A DNA stretch of 64,000 nucleotides from Salinimicrobium soli. GTDB taxonomy: Bacteria > Bacteroidota > Bacteroidia > Flavobacteriales > Flavobacteriaceae. Each line of letters opens with the position of its first letter. The first letter of the stretch is position 1. Where the stretch lies: assembly GCF_048323655.1 (NCBI RefSeq), contig NZ_JBLUWW010000002.1, forward strand, positions 62,001 through 126,000, in the 5' to 3' direction. Both the position numbers and the translations under genes were made by a program. The notes beneath the pieces are model-generated. The model was not told where the DNA came from. It did no database searches and worked only from the letters and a program-made list of their open reading frames with translations. Below, in pieces: positions 49,156 to 58,117 of the stretch.

Positions 49156-49797
49156 TTATTTTTTCCAGTTCGCCGGATCTTTGCGCCAGCTTTGTAACAA
49201 TTCGGCTTCCGCCTGATTGATATAATTCGTTTTTTGAGCAACTTCCAGTAAATACTCATAGTTGCTTAGAGTATGAAGCTCGACGCCCGCGTTTTTGAAG
49301 TTTTCAACGGCAGTATCAAATCCGTAGGAAAAGATGGCTAGCATTCCTTTTATAGTAACGTTGGCTTCCTTCAATGCATTTACGGCATTGAGGCTGCTTT
49401 TTCCGGTACTAATAAGGTCTTCAATAACCACCACGGTCTGTCCTTCCTCGATCTTACCTTCGATCTGATTCTTTCTTCCGTGGCTTTTTGCTTCAGGACG
49501 TACGTAAACAAAAGGAAGGCTGAGGTATTCTGCCACGAGCATTCCAATTCCAATGGCACCGGTAGCTACTCCGGCAATGACATCTGCTTTTCCGTAGAGC
49601 TCCTCGATCTGTTTTGCCATGTTCTCTCTTACGAAATTTCGTATTGGTGGATAGGAGAGAATGATGCGGTTATCACAGTAAATAGGGGAGTTCCAACCGC
49701 TCGCCCATTGAAAACCCTGTTGTGCATCTAATTTTATTGCTTTAATTTGCAATAATAACTCAGCGGTTTTTCGTGCTGTTTCCTTGTCTAAAATCAT
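49156..49797 (-). CDS. pyrE: orotate phosphoribosyltransferase
   Basis: 213 aa from ATG 49797 (MILDKETARKTAELLLQIKA). The frame can be read 51 codons further into the divergent NUDIX gene, but that part is hydrophobic and unlike PyrE. Family text: WASGWNSPIYCDNRIILSYP, GVATGAIGIGMLVAEYL, YVRPEAKSHGRKNQIEG and the PRPP loop VVVIEDLISTGKSSLNAV. It makes OMP from orotate and PRPP. The divergent start is only 7 bp away. Confidence 0.95.
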   Translation of the reverse strand: MILDKETARKTAELLLQIKAIKLDAQQGFQWASGWNSPIYCDNRIILSYPPIRNFVRENMAKQIEELYGKADVIAGVATGAIGIGMLVAEYLSLPFVYVRPEAKSHGRKNQIEGKIEEGQTVVVIEDLISTGKSSLNAVNALKEANVTIKGMLAIFSYGFDTAVENFKNAGVELHTLSNYEYLLEVAQKTNYINQAEAELLQSWRKDPANWKK

Positions 49798-49801
49798 ACT
49801 G

Positions 49802-49809
49802 CAAATGTA
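49802..49809 (-). promoter_or_regulatory. candidate -7 box of pyrE overlapping the NUDIX start codon
   Basis: Minus-strand TACATTTG matches TAnnTTTG and ends 4 nt before the pyrE ATG, so the pyrE mRNA may be nearly leaderless. The box covers the ATG (49805-49807) of the divergent gene. Confidence 0.4.
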
Positions 49810-50428
49810 TAAAGTTTTTGTAAATGATATTCCTATTATTCTTTCAACAGAAAAGGATCTGGGCGAAAAATATGTAAACATTCCCATCAAAGAAGTTAAA
49901 TTTAAAAGGATCATTAAAAAGATCAATAAAGGCAAGTTGCTGTTTGTCAATCTTTACCATTCAAATGAGGAAAAGTTATTGAAACACCTTTTTAAGAAAT
50001 TGCCGGTAGTTACTGCTGCCGGCGGAATGGTTCTCAATCCAAAAAAGGAAGTATTGTTCATCTTTAGGAATGGGCGCTGGGACCTGCCAAAGGGTAAGAT
50101 CGAAAAGGGCGAAGGCCTGGAGGACGGAGCTATCCGTGAAGTAGAGGAGGAGACGGGCGTGAAGAACCTGAAAATTTCTCAATTCCTTCAGGAGACTTAC
50201 CACGTTTTTCAGCGGAAAGGCCGATACCGACTGAAGGTTACTTACTGGTACGAAATGACTACTGATTATGACGGGGAGCTTGTTCCGGAAGAAAAGGAAG
50301 GGATCATGAAGGCAAAATGGAAAAATAAAGAGAAGTCAAAAAAGGCACTTTTGAAGTCCTATGCCAACATTAAACTTCTTTTTCCCGAAGAGATCCTACC
50401 GGTTTACGCGAAAAACGGGATAGCGTAA
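49805..50428 (+). CDS. NUDIX hydrolase
   Basis: 207 aa from ATG 49805 (MYKVFVNDIPIILSTEKDLG); the longer frame starts with TTG. The first 70 residues form an extra N-terminal domain. The NUDIX box follows the GX5EX7REUXEEXGU pattern at about 105-127 (GKIEKGEG then REVEEETG). FIFRNGRWDLPKGK is directly before it. The substrate, some nucleoside diphosphate derivative, is unknown. The start is 7 bp from the pyrE start, and the 3' end overlaps the converging peptidase gene by 33 bp. Confidence 0.9.
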   Translation: MYKVFVNDIPIILSTEKDLGEKYVNIPIKEVKFKRIIKKINKGKLLFVNLYHSNEEKLLKHLFKKLPVVTAAGGMVLNPKKEVLFIFRNGRWDLPKGKIEKGEGLEDGAIREVEEETGVKNLKISQFLQETYHVFQRKGRYRLKVTYWYEMTTDYDGELVPEEKEGIMKAKWKNKEKSKKALLKSYANIKLLFPEEILPVYAKNGIA

Positions 50429-52150
50429 ATGCGCCTTTTCGTAGTGCTCTGATTTCTTGTGTATCCAGTCTAGCTGAGCATACCAATTAGCTGCGAAATC
50501 ACGATCTTTTTTCTTCTTTTCCAAAAATTCATCCTCCACTTCGGGGTGGTCATCCAGAAATTCACGAGCAAAATCCTCAAATACATAGGGTGAAAAGCCC
50601 TCTTTTTGCTGCAGAATACTGTCAAAGAAATTCCAGTTGAAAAAGGAATCGGGTGATTCCGGTTCCAAGGTGGCCATAAGATATCTGCCCGCGCGCTGAT
50701 TAATGGGAATAAAGAAATCCCCTTTTCGGATGTTCACTTTTTCCTGGTTTGCAGAAACTTTGGTATTGGAGTGAGGGTAATGACCTTCATATGATTCCTT
50801 GGTGGTCTCGTAATCCTCAATGCGGTACACCTGTAACTGTAGCGTAGTGTCCTTATCAAATCGCTTCATCTCCACCCTGTTCAGCTTCAAAAGATCTACA
50901 ATTGGCCACCATGCCTGTGGTACTATATAACCTTGCGGAAGACTTATCTCGCGGGTTGGTTTGAAGTTGTCATAATAAGTTACATCCTTTGTAAAAGGTT
51001 TACTTCGGTCATACTTTAACCGGTCCATGCCTGTCACCTCACTTTTAACGATCTCTCCTTCATAACCTTTGAACTTAAGTGTAGAGGTCTTACTGCTGTC
51101 CACTTCATAATCGAATTGATAAGAGGTCTTCTTAGGAAAACCTGCAATGGCGTCTTTCCGCAGTTTTTTGATCAGCTTTGTGTCCTCATCTGTGATGTCT
51201 ATCATGGAGCGCAACACTTCATAAGTACCTTTCACCCTCTGGTCATATGGTTTGAGCATGTGGGTTTCCACCATCATTCCGAAGGTATTCCAAAGAGCAG
51301 CATATCCGGTAGAATACCGCGGATTGTCCAGAAACTGTGAGAATCCTTTTTCCGGAATATCATTGAAGACATTCACATAAGGCGTGATGTCCAGTTTCTT
51401 TTTTCGCAACGCTTTTTTCAGGGCGGGCATCATATCGATCTTCACATAATTTCCAGATTCCCCACCCAGTTTGTTGTGCTGAGTAAATAAATGGGTGAGG
51501 CTGTATTGATAGTCGGCACCGTTGCTCACGTGAGTATCAATAAAAACATCGGGATCTACTTTGTGAAAGATCTCATAGAAGGAGCGCGTATTTTTGGTGT
51601 CGGCTTTTATGAAATCCCTGTTCAGGTCAAAGTTGCGGGCATTTCCGCGGAAACCATATTCTTTAGGGCCATTCTGATTGGTACGGGTAAAGGAATTCCT
51701 GTTAAGGGCACCACCAACATTGTAGACAGGAATGGCTGCAATAATGGTATTTTCGGGCAGCGGAATGGAATCCTGGGCCAGGTCCCGAAAAAGCATCATG
51801 GTAGCATCAATACCGTCACTTTCGCCGGGATGAATCCCGTTGTTGATGAGTAAAATACTGTTCTCTTTTCGGCCTTCATTGAGATCGAATTGTTTGTTCC
51901 TGCTGTAGATGGCCAGGTGGAGCGGTTCGCCACTGTCGGTTTCCCCAATTTGCTGCAAACTGATGGTAGGATACACCGCTGCGAGGTTGGCGTAATATTC
52001 TATAACTTCCGGATAGGTAGCCGTTTCAGTTCCACCTGATTTTTCAAATACGGTGGTAAAATCGTAATCCTGTTTAAGTATATAATTGGAGAAGTCACAG
52101 GAGACAAAAGCCAGAAGCAAACAAACCAGAAACGGAATCTTCTTCATCAA
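50396..52150 (-). CDS. M14 family zinc carboxypeptidase, lipoprotein
   Basis: 584 aa. The signal MMKKIPFLVCLLLAFVSCDF has a lipobox VSC (Cys18). The zinc site is HPGE in NNGIHPGESDG, with the third ligand His in DVFIDTHVSNG. The substrate Arg segment GNARNFDLNRDFIKADT and the catalytic Glu, probably in MMVETHMLKPYDQ, are present. It is probably an envelope peptidase of the M14 type found in Bacteroidota. The C-terminal about 230 residues form an extra beta-rich region (FKPTREISLPQGYIVPQAWW). It is transcribed alone, overlapping the NUDIX gene tail-to-tail by 33 bp. Confidence 0.9.
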   Translation of the reverse strand: MMKKIPFLVCLLLAFVSCDFSNYILKQDYDFTTVFEKSGGTETATYPEVIEYYANLAAVYPTISLQQIGETDSGEPLHLAIYSRNKQFDLNEGRKENSILLINNGIHPGESDGIDATMMLFRDLAQDSIPLPENTIIAAIPVYNVGGALNRNSFTRTNQNGPKEYGFRGNARNFDLNRDFIKADTKNTRSFYEIFHKVDPDVFIDTHVSNGADYQYSLTHLFTQHNKLGGESGNYVKIDMMPALKKALRKKKLDITPYVNVFNDIPEKGFSQFLDNPRYSTGYAALWNTFGMMVETHMLKPYDQRVKGTYEVLRSMIDITDEDTKLIKKLRKDAIAGFPKKTSYQFDYEVDSSKTSTLKFKGYEGEIVKSEVTGMDRLKYDRSKPFTKDVTYYDNFKPTREISLPQGYIVPQAWWPIVDLLKLNRVEMKRFDKDTTLQLQVYRIEDYETTKESYEGHYPHSNTKVSANQEKVNIRKGDFFIPINQRAGRYLMATLEPESPDSFFNWNFFDSILQQKEGFSPYVFEDFAREFLDDHPEVEDEFLEKKKKDRDFAANWYAQLDWIHKKSEHYEKAHLRYPVFRVNR

Positions 52151-52310
52151 AAAAATATTTATGGCTGTAAACTTAGTTAAAAAAGTGTAAAATATCCCAA
52201 CAGCTGCTCCGGCTACTTCACCCCGAACTCCCTGTTAAAGAAGGCATAATCCTTATGTCAGGTTTTCTGTCACTAAAAATAAAACTTATTTTAGCTAAAA
52301 AGCGGAGGTT

Positions 52311-53603
52311 ATGAAAAGGTTTTCAGGAGTTTTTACGGTGTTTTTATGTTTAATATTCAGTTTTGCTGCATTTTCACAGGCGGCCGATTCCAAATTAAGG
52401 GAGGACAAAAAACAGGAGTTAGCGAAACAACCACCTGTAGTTGTACAGACCGCTATTGGCGAATTGAAGCTGCCATCCCCTTTTTCTACGGAAGTAGTAG
52501 CAAATGTGAGCAAGGTTGTGCCCTGGCCTGAAGGGAAAATGCCGAAAGCCCCCGAAGGTTTTAAAGTGACAAAATTTGCGGGAGATCTTCAGCACCCGAG
52601 GTGGACCTATATAGCACCCAATAATGATATTTTTGTGGCCGAATCAAATGACTCCGGAGAAAGCGCTAATCAGATCACCCTTTTACGCGATACCAACAAA
52701 GATGGAAAGCCTGATGAGCGGCATGTCTTTCTTAAAGATCTCAATCAACCCTTCGGAATGCTGGTGCTGGGTGATTATTTTTATGTTGCCAATGTGGATG
52801 CCCTTAAAAGATTTCCATATAAAAAGGGACAAAATTCCATTGAAGTTAAAGGTGAAACCATTGTTTCCCTTCCCGCAGGCGGTTATAATCACCACTGGAC
52901 GAGAAACATTATTACCAATAAAGAAGGTTCGAAGATCTATATTACTGTAGGCTCTTCCAGTAATGTGGGTGAATACGGAATGGATCTCGAGGAAAGGCGG
53001 GCCAATATTCTGGAGGTTAATCCCGACGGTTCCGGAGAGAGAGTTTATGCTTCTGGAATAAGAAATCCGGTAGGTATTGACTGGAATCCGGTGACCGGAG
53101 AGCTATGGGCAGCGGTCAATGAGCGGGACAACCTGGGGAATGAACTGGTTCCCGACTATATCACCAGTGTAAAGGAAGGTGCTTTCTACGGATGGCCTTA
53201 TTCTTACTACGGACAGATCAAAGATCCCAGATGGTACCATGCTCCGCATGAAGACATGGTGCAAAAAGCGCTTGTTCCCGATGTGCCTTTGGCTTCACAT
53301 AGCGCTTCTTTGGGACTGGAATTCTATGAAGGCGATCAATTTCCTGAGAAATACAAGAACGGAGCTTTCGTAGGACAGCATGGTTCCTGGAACCGTGCCG
53401 ATCTTGCAGGTTATAAGGTTGTGTTTGTTCCTTTCAAAGATGGCAAACCCCAACAACCTGAAGATTTCCTCACCGGATTCATCGCTGAAAGTTCCGGTAG
53501 CGAAGTCTACGGAAGACCCGTTGCGGTGACCACCTTGCCTGATGGTTCCCTGCTGGTAAATGACGATGATGGAAATGTGATCTGGAGAGTTTCAACTGAA
53601 TAG
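52311..53603 (+). CDS. exported PQQ-dependent-type sugar (glucose/sorbosone) dehydrogenase family protein
   Basis: 430 aa. The signal peptide MKRFSGVFTVFLCLIFSFAAF is followed by a six-bladed beta-propeller of the GSDH/sorbosone family. Text includes DLQHPRWTYIAPNNDIFVAE, AGGYNHHWTRNI, ITVGSSSNVGEYG, GIRNPVGIDWNPVTGELWA and AFVGQHGSWNRADLAGYKVV. In true members Arg/His of these loops bind PQQ and Ca. It would oxidise sugars in the periplasm. It is probably cotranscribed with the TonB receptor 9 bp downstream in the same frame, suggesting linked use of a substrate or cofactor. Confidence 0.87.
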   Translation: MKRFSGVFTVFLCLIFSFAAFSQAADSKLREDKKQELAKQPPVVVQTAIGELKLPSPFSTEVVANVSKVVPWPEGKMPKAPEGFKVTKFAGDLQHPRWTYIAPNNDIFVAESNDSGESANQITLLRDTNKDGKPDERHVFLKDLNQPFGMLVLGDYFYVANVDALKRFPYKKGQNSIEVKGETIVSLPAGGYNHHWTRNIITNKEGSKIYITVGSSSNVGEYGMDLEERRANILEVNPDGSGERVYASGIRNPVGIDWNPVTGELWAAVNERDNLGNELVPDYITSVKEGAFYGWPYSYYGQIKDPRWYHAPHEDMVQKALVPDVPLASHSASLGLEFYEGDQFPEKYKNGAFVGQHGSWNRADLAGYKVVFVPFKDGKPQQPEDFLTGFIAESSGSEVYGRPVAVTTLPDGSLLVNDDDGNVIWRVSTE

Positions 53604-53612
53604 AGCGAAAAA

Positions 53613-55895
53613 TTGAAGCACTTTTCCCCCTTTTTGATCCTGTTATTTTTCTTCGGAAGCCTTTCTGCACAGAACGTGCGGGTAAAGATCATTAATTCCC
53701 TTACCGGCGAACCTGTTCCGGATGCGGTAGTCAGGATTGCTGAAAGCAAAGCTGAATTTTCGGCTTCTGAAGAAGGCATTGTAATGCTTTCTGTGGAAGG
53801 GTTTCCGGTGCAGGCGACTGCTTCAGCACCGGGATTTGAACCTAAGAATTTCAAGATCAAGAACGAAAAAATAACAATCCCTTTAGAACCCATTTTTGAA
53901 GCCCTTTCAGAAGTGGTGCTTAGAAGTACCATTATTCCGCAGGATGTGTTGAATACCCCGGCTTCCGTTAGTCTTTTGCGGGCCAAAGATCTGCAGCGCA
54001 ATGAAGGCGCCTCGGTCATGGATGCAGTTGACAGGGTCGCGGGAGTATCGGTGCTGCAAGGGGCATTGAACACCAACAAGCTCAGCATTCGCGGCGTGGG
54101 CTCCCGGTCGCAGTACAGCAGCAATCGCGTCAAAGCCTATTTTATGGAAATTCCACTCAGCTCGGGGGAAGGAGAGACCACCCTAGATGATCTGCCTCCT
54201 GAAATCCTTGATCGGGCAGAGATCATCAAAGGTCCTGTGTCGAGCATTTATGGAGCAGGGCTGGGAGGAGTGATCAACCTTTATCCTTCAGAAGGAGCAT
54301 GGGGAAACAAGGTGAGAGCTGAAGCAACAGCGGGAGATTTCGGACTTTTCAAAAACAATGTTCAGGCTTCTCATCACGACGAAAATAATTCTATAGTTGC
54401 CACTTTCAACCACCTGGAGACCGATGGCTTCAGAAAGAATGGGCAGTACAATCGAAATTCAATAAATATTTACGGGAGCCGCAGCTCGTCAGAAAATAAC
54501 ACACTTTCGGTGCTGGCTAATTTGATCCGGCTGAAAGCATTTATTCCCAGTTCACTTAACCGGGAGACCTTTGAAAATGATCCTGCTGCCGCGGCTTTCA
54601 CCTGGGCCGCTGCGAAAGGATTTGAATCCTATGACAAAGGACTTTTCGGAATTTCCAACCACCATAGCTTTTCGAGCAACTTCAGTAATACCAGCAGTAT
54701 CTTTTTCAATTTCCGGAATGGGTATGAGCCGCGCCCTTTCGATATTCTCAAAGAGGAGCAGGTGGCCATCGGAGCCCGCACAAAATTCAACCTCAAAAAT
54801 GACATTTTTGGAAAGGATTCTGAACTGAGCTTTGGAGCTGAATTATTCAGAGAATGGTATGACACGTCTACATTTGAAAACCTTTACGAGGAATATCCTG
54901 ACCAGGGCAGTGTGGCTGGAAAGATTTTGAGCAATACTTCCCAGGACCGGAATTATTATAACCTTTTTGCGCAATTCAATATTGCTGTTTTCTCAAAATT
55001 AAAGCTGGAGGCCGGACTCAATTTCAATTCGACTTTTTACAGTTTAGAGGATCTTTACGCACAGGATGAGGTGGACCAGTCCGGAGACTACAGGTATAAA
55101 AGTATTCTCTCTCCCAGGGCGGGTGCCGTTTATACTATTTCTAAAGGGAAGAATATCTATGCCTCCATTAGTCACGGATTTTCGACGCCTACAGTCGCAG
55201 AAACTCTAACTCCCGAAGGTTTGATCAATACTGGGATCAAACCCGAAACGGGAATGAATTATGAAATCGGTTTTAAAGGAAATTTTCTGAAGAACCGTCT
55301 TCATACTGAAATAGCAGTCTTTTCTATTCAGGTCGAAAATCTTTTGGTGGCAGAACGCGTGGCTGAAGACCGGTATATCGGCCGGAATGCAGGAAAAACT
55401 GATCACAACGGACTCGAATTCCTTTTAAATTATAATTATTCGATCTCTCCCAATTTCTCCGGAAGCGCCTTTATAAATGGCGCATTCAATGATTTTACCT
55501 TTGATGAATTTGTCGAGGAGGGAACAGATTTCTCCGGAAATAAACTTCCGGCCGTTCCCGCGAACAGTTTCCAGGCGGGAGTGGATCTGGTTTTTTACCA
55601 AAATCTTCGTTTTTTTGCCACTTTTCAGCAGGAAGGAGAGATGCAGTTAAATGACGAAAATTCCGGAAGCACTGACAGCTACAGTCTTGTAGACCTTAAA
55701 CTGTCCTGGTCACCGCGAATTTTTCAGAATTGGGAAACAACTTTATTGGCCGGAGTAAATAACCTGTTCGATGAGCATTATGCCGCTTCTATAGTTCCGA
55801 ATGCTGTTGGATTTGGAGGATCGGCACCACGTTATTTTTATCCGGGGAAACCCCGGAATTTCTATACCGGCATCAGCCTGGGCTATGAATTCTAA
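53613..55895 (+). CDS. TonB-dependent receptor with N-terminal carboxypeptidase-regulatory-like domain
   Basis: 760 aa with a TTG start at 53613. The same frame is closed by the previous gene's TAG at 53601-53603, and no ATG occurs until about codon 58. From TTG the protein has a good signal peptide (KHFSPFLILLFFFGSLSAQ). A regulatory-like beta domain (20-95, VRVKIINSLTGEPVPDAVV) and a plug domain (about 105-225, LSIRGVGSRSQYSSNRVKAY and DRAEIIKGPVSSIYGAG) follow. A 22-strand barrel ends in YTGISLGYEF with terminal Phe. There is no SusD partner, so small-molecule or iron-chelate uptake is more likely than glycan uptake. Substrate unknown. Confidence 0.92.
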   Translation: MKHFSPFLILLFFFGSLSAQNVRVKIINSLTGEPVPDAVVRIAESKAEFSASEEGIVMLSVEGFPVQATASAPGFEPKNFKIKNEKITIPLEPIFEALSEVVLRSTIIPQDVLNTPASVSLLRAKDLQRNEGASVMDAVDRVAGVSVLQGALNTNKLSIRGVGSRSQYSSNRVKAYFMEIPLSSGEGETTLDDLPPEILDRAEIIKGPVSSIYGAGLGGVINLYPSEGAWGNKVRAEATAGDFGLFKNNVQASHHDENNSIVATFNHLETDGFRKNGQYNRNSINIYGSRSSSENNTLSVLANLIRLKAFIPSSLNRETFENDPAAAAFTWAAAKGFESYDKGLFGISNHHSFSSNFSNTSSIFFNFRNGYEPRPFDILKEEQVAIGARTKFNLKNDIFGKDSELSFGAELFREWYDTSTFENLYEEYPDQGSVAGKILSNTSQDRNYYNLFAQFNIAVFSKLKLEAGLNFNSTFYSLEDLYAQDEVDQSGDYRYKSILSPRAGAVYTISKGKNIYASISHGFSTPTVAETLTPEGLINTGIKPETGMNYEIGFKGNFLKNRLHTEIAVFSIQVENLLVAERVAEDRYIGRNAGKTDHNGLEFLLNYNYSISPNFSGSAFINGAFNDFTFDEFVEEGTDFSGNKLPAVPANSFQAGVDLVFYQNLRFFATFQQEGEMQLNDENSGSTDSYSLVDLKLSWSPRIFQNWETTLLAGVNNLFDEHYAASIVPNAVGFGGSAPRYFYPGKPRNFYTGISLGYEF

Positions 55896-55909
55896 ATAAG
55901 AATTGAATT

Positions 55910-56365
55910 TTACTTTTTTCGGACCACATCGGGAACCATAAAGGTGTAGTCACCTCCGTTACGTATCACATCCCTAACCACAGTTGAGGAAATATGGCTT
56001 TTTCCGGAGGAAGTGATCAAAAACACGGTTTCCACGCCGGTCATCTTAAAATTGGTCTGCCCGATGAATTTTTCGAATTCAAAATCTGTGGTATTACGAA
56101 GGCCGCGTAGAATAAAGCCGGCATCCTGCTTTTTACAAAAGTCAACTGTCATTCCTTCATAGGTCATCACGCTGATCTTTGGCTCGTGATCAAAAGTCTT
56201 TTCCAGGAAACGCACACGTTCTTCCAGAGAGAACATGTACTTTTTGTCGGCATTGACACCAATGGCGAGAATGATCTCGTCAAAAAGTGGCAGTCCGCGG
56301 TTGATGATATCCACATGTCCCAATGTGATGGGATCAAAAGAGCCGGGAAAAACAGCTTTTCTCAT
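55910..56365 (-). CDS. coaD: phosphopantetheine adenylyltransferase
   Basis: 151 aa. The nucleotidyltransferase motif KAVFPGSFDPITLGHVDII at the N-terminus and ISSTVVRDVI near 130 are canonical, as is LRGLRNTTDFEFE. It makes dephospho-CoA from phosphopantetheine and ATP. It lies 39 bp after the ddl stop, on the same strand, and converges with the TonB receptor gene. Confidence 0.96.
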   Translation of the reverse strand: MRKAVFPGSFDPITLGHVDIINRGLPLFDEIILAIGVNADKKYMFSLEERVRFLEKTFDHEPKISVMTYEGMTVDFCKKQDAGFILRGLRNTTDFEFEKFIGQTNFKMTGVETVFLITSSGKSHISSTVVRDVIRNGGDYTFMVPDVVRKK

Positions 56366-56404
56366 AACCTGGTTTTGAATCTAATGTAAGGATTTTCTGA
56401 TAAT

Positions 56405-57382
56405 CTATTTACTGGTTGCTGCTTCTATAGCGCTTCCGAAGAGCTCGGGCAGGGAAATTCCGGCCGCCTGTGCCTGTTGTGGAAGGATACTCGCCTCGCT
56501 CAACCCCGGATTGGTATTGATCTCAATAAAATGCGGTTCATCGTTGTGAAAGATAAATTCTGAACGGGAAAAACCTTTCATCTTCAGTTTCCGGTAAATG
56601 AGCTTTGCGATCTCCTGTACTTTTTTAGTCTGTTCTTCTGAAATACGGGCCGGAGTGATCTCCTGGGACTTTCCGAGGTATTTCGCTTCGTAGTCAAAAA
56701 ACTCATTTTCAGAAACAATTTCAGTTACGGGTAAAGCAGTTATTTCGCCATTGTGCATGATCACACCTACAGAAACTTCTGTTCCATCCAAAAATGATTC
56801 GATGATCACTTCATCATCTTCTTTATACGCAAACTTCAGCGCGGGAATGAGCTCCTCTTTTGTCTTCACTTTGGAAACACCAAAGCTGCTTCCGGCCTTA
56901 TTAGCCTTCACAAAACACGGTAATCCCACTTTTTTGATCACTTCATCGGGATCTACATCCAGTCCCTGATCGGCAAAGTAATTCACAGCAGTTTTAATTC
57001 CGTAGGGCTTCAAAACACTGATGAGGTCGCGCTTGTTAAAGGTGAGGGCCGATTGATAAAAATCGCAGGAGGTTTGAGGAATATTCAGAAGTTCGAGATA
57101 TGCCTGTAAAAGGCCATTTTCTCCCGGTGTTCCGTGGATAGTATTGAAAACGCAGTCAAAAGTTATGAGTTGATTATCAATAGTGACGGTAAAGTTGCTG
57201 CGGTTAATAGGGTAGGGAGTATCGTCATCTGCAATAACAAACCACTCCTTTTGCAGGATATGGACGCGATAAGGATTGTATTTCTCGCGGTCGAGGTTTT
57301 TGTAAACTACATTCCCGCTGTTGATAGAGATGCGGTATTCACTTGAAAAGCCACCCATGGCTATGGCAACATTTTTCTTCAT
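56405..57382 (-). CDS. ddl: D-alanine--D-alanine ligase
   Basis: 325 aa. The N-terminal MKKNVAIAMGGFSSEYRISI carries the family's GG-x-SSE motif. The ATP-grasp segments PCFVKANKAGSSFGVSKV, EVSVGVIMHNGEI and FIEINTNPGLSEASILPQQ are present, including the Mg ligands E-x-N. It joins two D-Ala for peptidoglycan. It is divergent from the PASTA/rluD unit and upstream of coaD. Confidence 0.95.
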   Translation of the reverse strand: MKKNVAIAMGGFSSEYRISINSGNVVYKNLDREKYNPYRVHILQKEWFVIADDDTPYPINRSNFTVTIDNQLITFDCVFNTIHGTPGENGLLQAYLELLNIPQTSCDFYQSALTFNKRDLISVLKPYGIKTAVNYFADQGLDVDPDEVIKKVGLPCFVKANKAGSSFGVSKVKTKEELIPALKFAYKEDDEVIIESFLDGTEVSVGVIMHNGEITALPVTEIVSENEFFDYEAKYLGKSQEITPARISEEQTKKVQEIAKLIYRKLKMKGFSRSEFIFHNDEPHFIEINTNPGLSEASILPQQAQAAGISLPELFGSAIEAATSK

Positions 57383-57412
57383 AATTAAATAAGCGCCGTT
57401 TATTTACGTTAA

Positions 57413-57420
57413 CAAAAGTA
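57413..57420 (-). promoter_or_regulatory. candidate -7 box of ddl-coaD
   Basis: Minus-strand TACTTTTG matches TAnnTTTG, about 30 nt before ATG 57382. It lies 40 bp from the opposing box at 57460-57467. Confidence 0.45.
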
Positions 57421-57459
57421 GGACTATTAAATGAATGTCTGTAAAACCACCTGTTTTTA

Positions 57460-57467
57460 TATCTTTG
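57460..57467 (+). promoter_or_regulatory. candidate -7 box of the PASTA-rluD unit
   Basis: TATCTTTG matches TAnnTTTG, 17 bp before the chosen ATG 57485. This placement supports the shorter start of the PASTA gene over the one at 57431. Confidence 0.5.
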
Positions 57468-57484
57468 TTTTTTTAAATTCTAAT

Positions 57485-58117
57485 ATGAGTTTCCTCAAAT
57501 TTATCTTTAGCAAAACCTTTCTGTTACAGTTGGTTTTGGCGGCTTTGGCCCTTGTTCTTATTGTTTTTATCATCTTACAGTGGCTGGATTTTTCTACCAA
57601 CCAGGACCAACGGATCGTAGTGCCCAACCTGGCAAGACTTTCTTTAGACAAGGTAGATGAGACGCTTGAAGAGCTGGACCTTAGAAGGGAGATCCTTGAT
57701 TCGGCCAATTACAATCCTGAATATCCACCATACTCGGTGATCGACCAGGTGCCCGTTCCCGGGAAATTCGTAAAGGAAAACCGAAAGATCTACCTGACGC
57801 TGAACCCTTCGGGATACCGAAAAGTTGAGATTCCGCAGAACCTTATCCGTAGGACCAGAAGACAGGTAGAGCCCACTTTACGATCTCTCGGATTTGAAAT
57901 AGGATCTATAACCTATAAACCCGATGTTGCCAAAGACGCGGTGCTGGAATTACGGCACAATGGCCAGAAAGTGGAACCGGGAGATAAATTGATGAAGACC
58001 TCTAAAATTGATCTTGTACTGGGAGACGGCTCCGGAAGATATGGAATGGAAGAAGAGGAGAATACAGATGAAGACAATATTTTAGACGACCTGGAGAATG
58101 AAGAATATGATTTCTGA
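57485..58117 (+). CDS. PASTA domain membrane protein
   Basis: 210 aa from ATG 57485 (MSFLKFIFSKTFLLQLVLAA); a longer frame from 57431 adds 18 residues upstream of the likely promoter box. One membrane helix at about 12-35, then two or three PASTA-like repeats: VPNLARLSLDKVDETLEELD, YSVIDQVPVPGKFVKENRKI and VEIPQNLIRRTRRQVEPTLR. An acidic tail (EEEENTDEDNILDDLENEE) ends it. There is no kinase domain. PASTA repeats bind peptidoglycan fragments in other proteins. It overlaps rluD by 20 bp and lies opposite ddl. Confidence 0.88.
   Translation: MSFLKFIFSKTFLLQLVLAALALVLIVFIILQWLDFSTNQDQRIVVPNLARLSLDKVDETLEELDLRREILDSANYNPEYPPYSVIDQVPVPGKFVKENRKIYLTLNPSGYRKVEIPQNLIRRTRRQVEPTLRSLGFEIGSITYKPDVAKDAVLELRHNGQKVEPGDKLMKTSKIDLVLGDGSGRYGMEEEENTDEDNILDDLENEEYDF

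Noticed and set aside
49798..49950. N-terminal extension of PyrE by 51 residues
   Set aside because: The extension lies wholly in the divergent NUDIX gene and is hydrophobic; PyrE normally begins at MILDKETARK.
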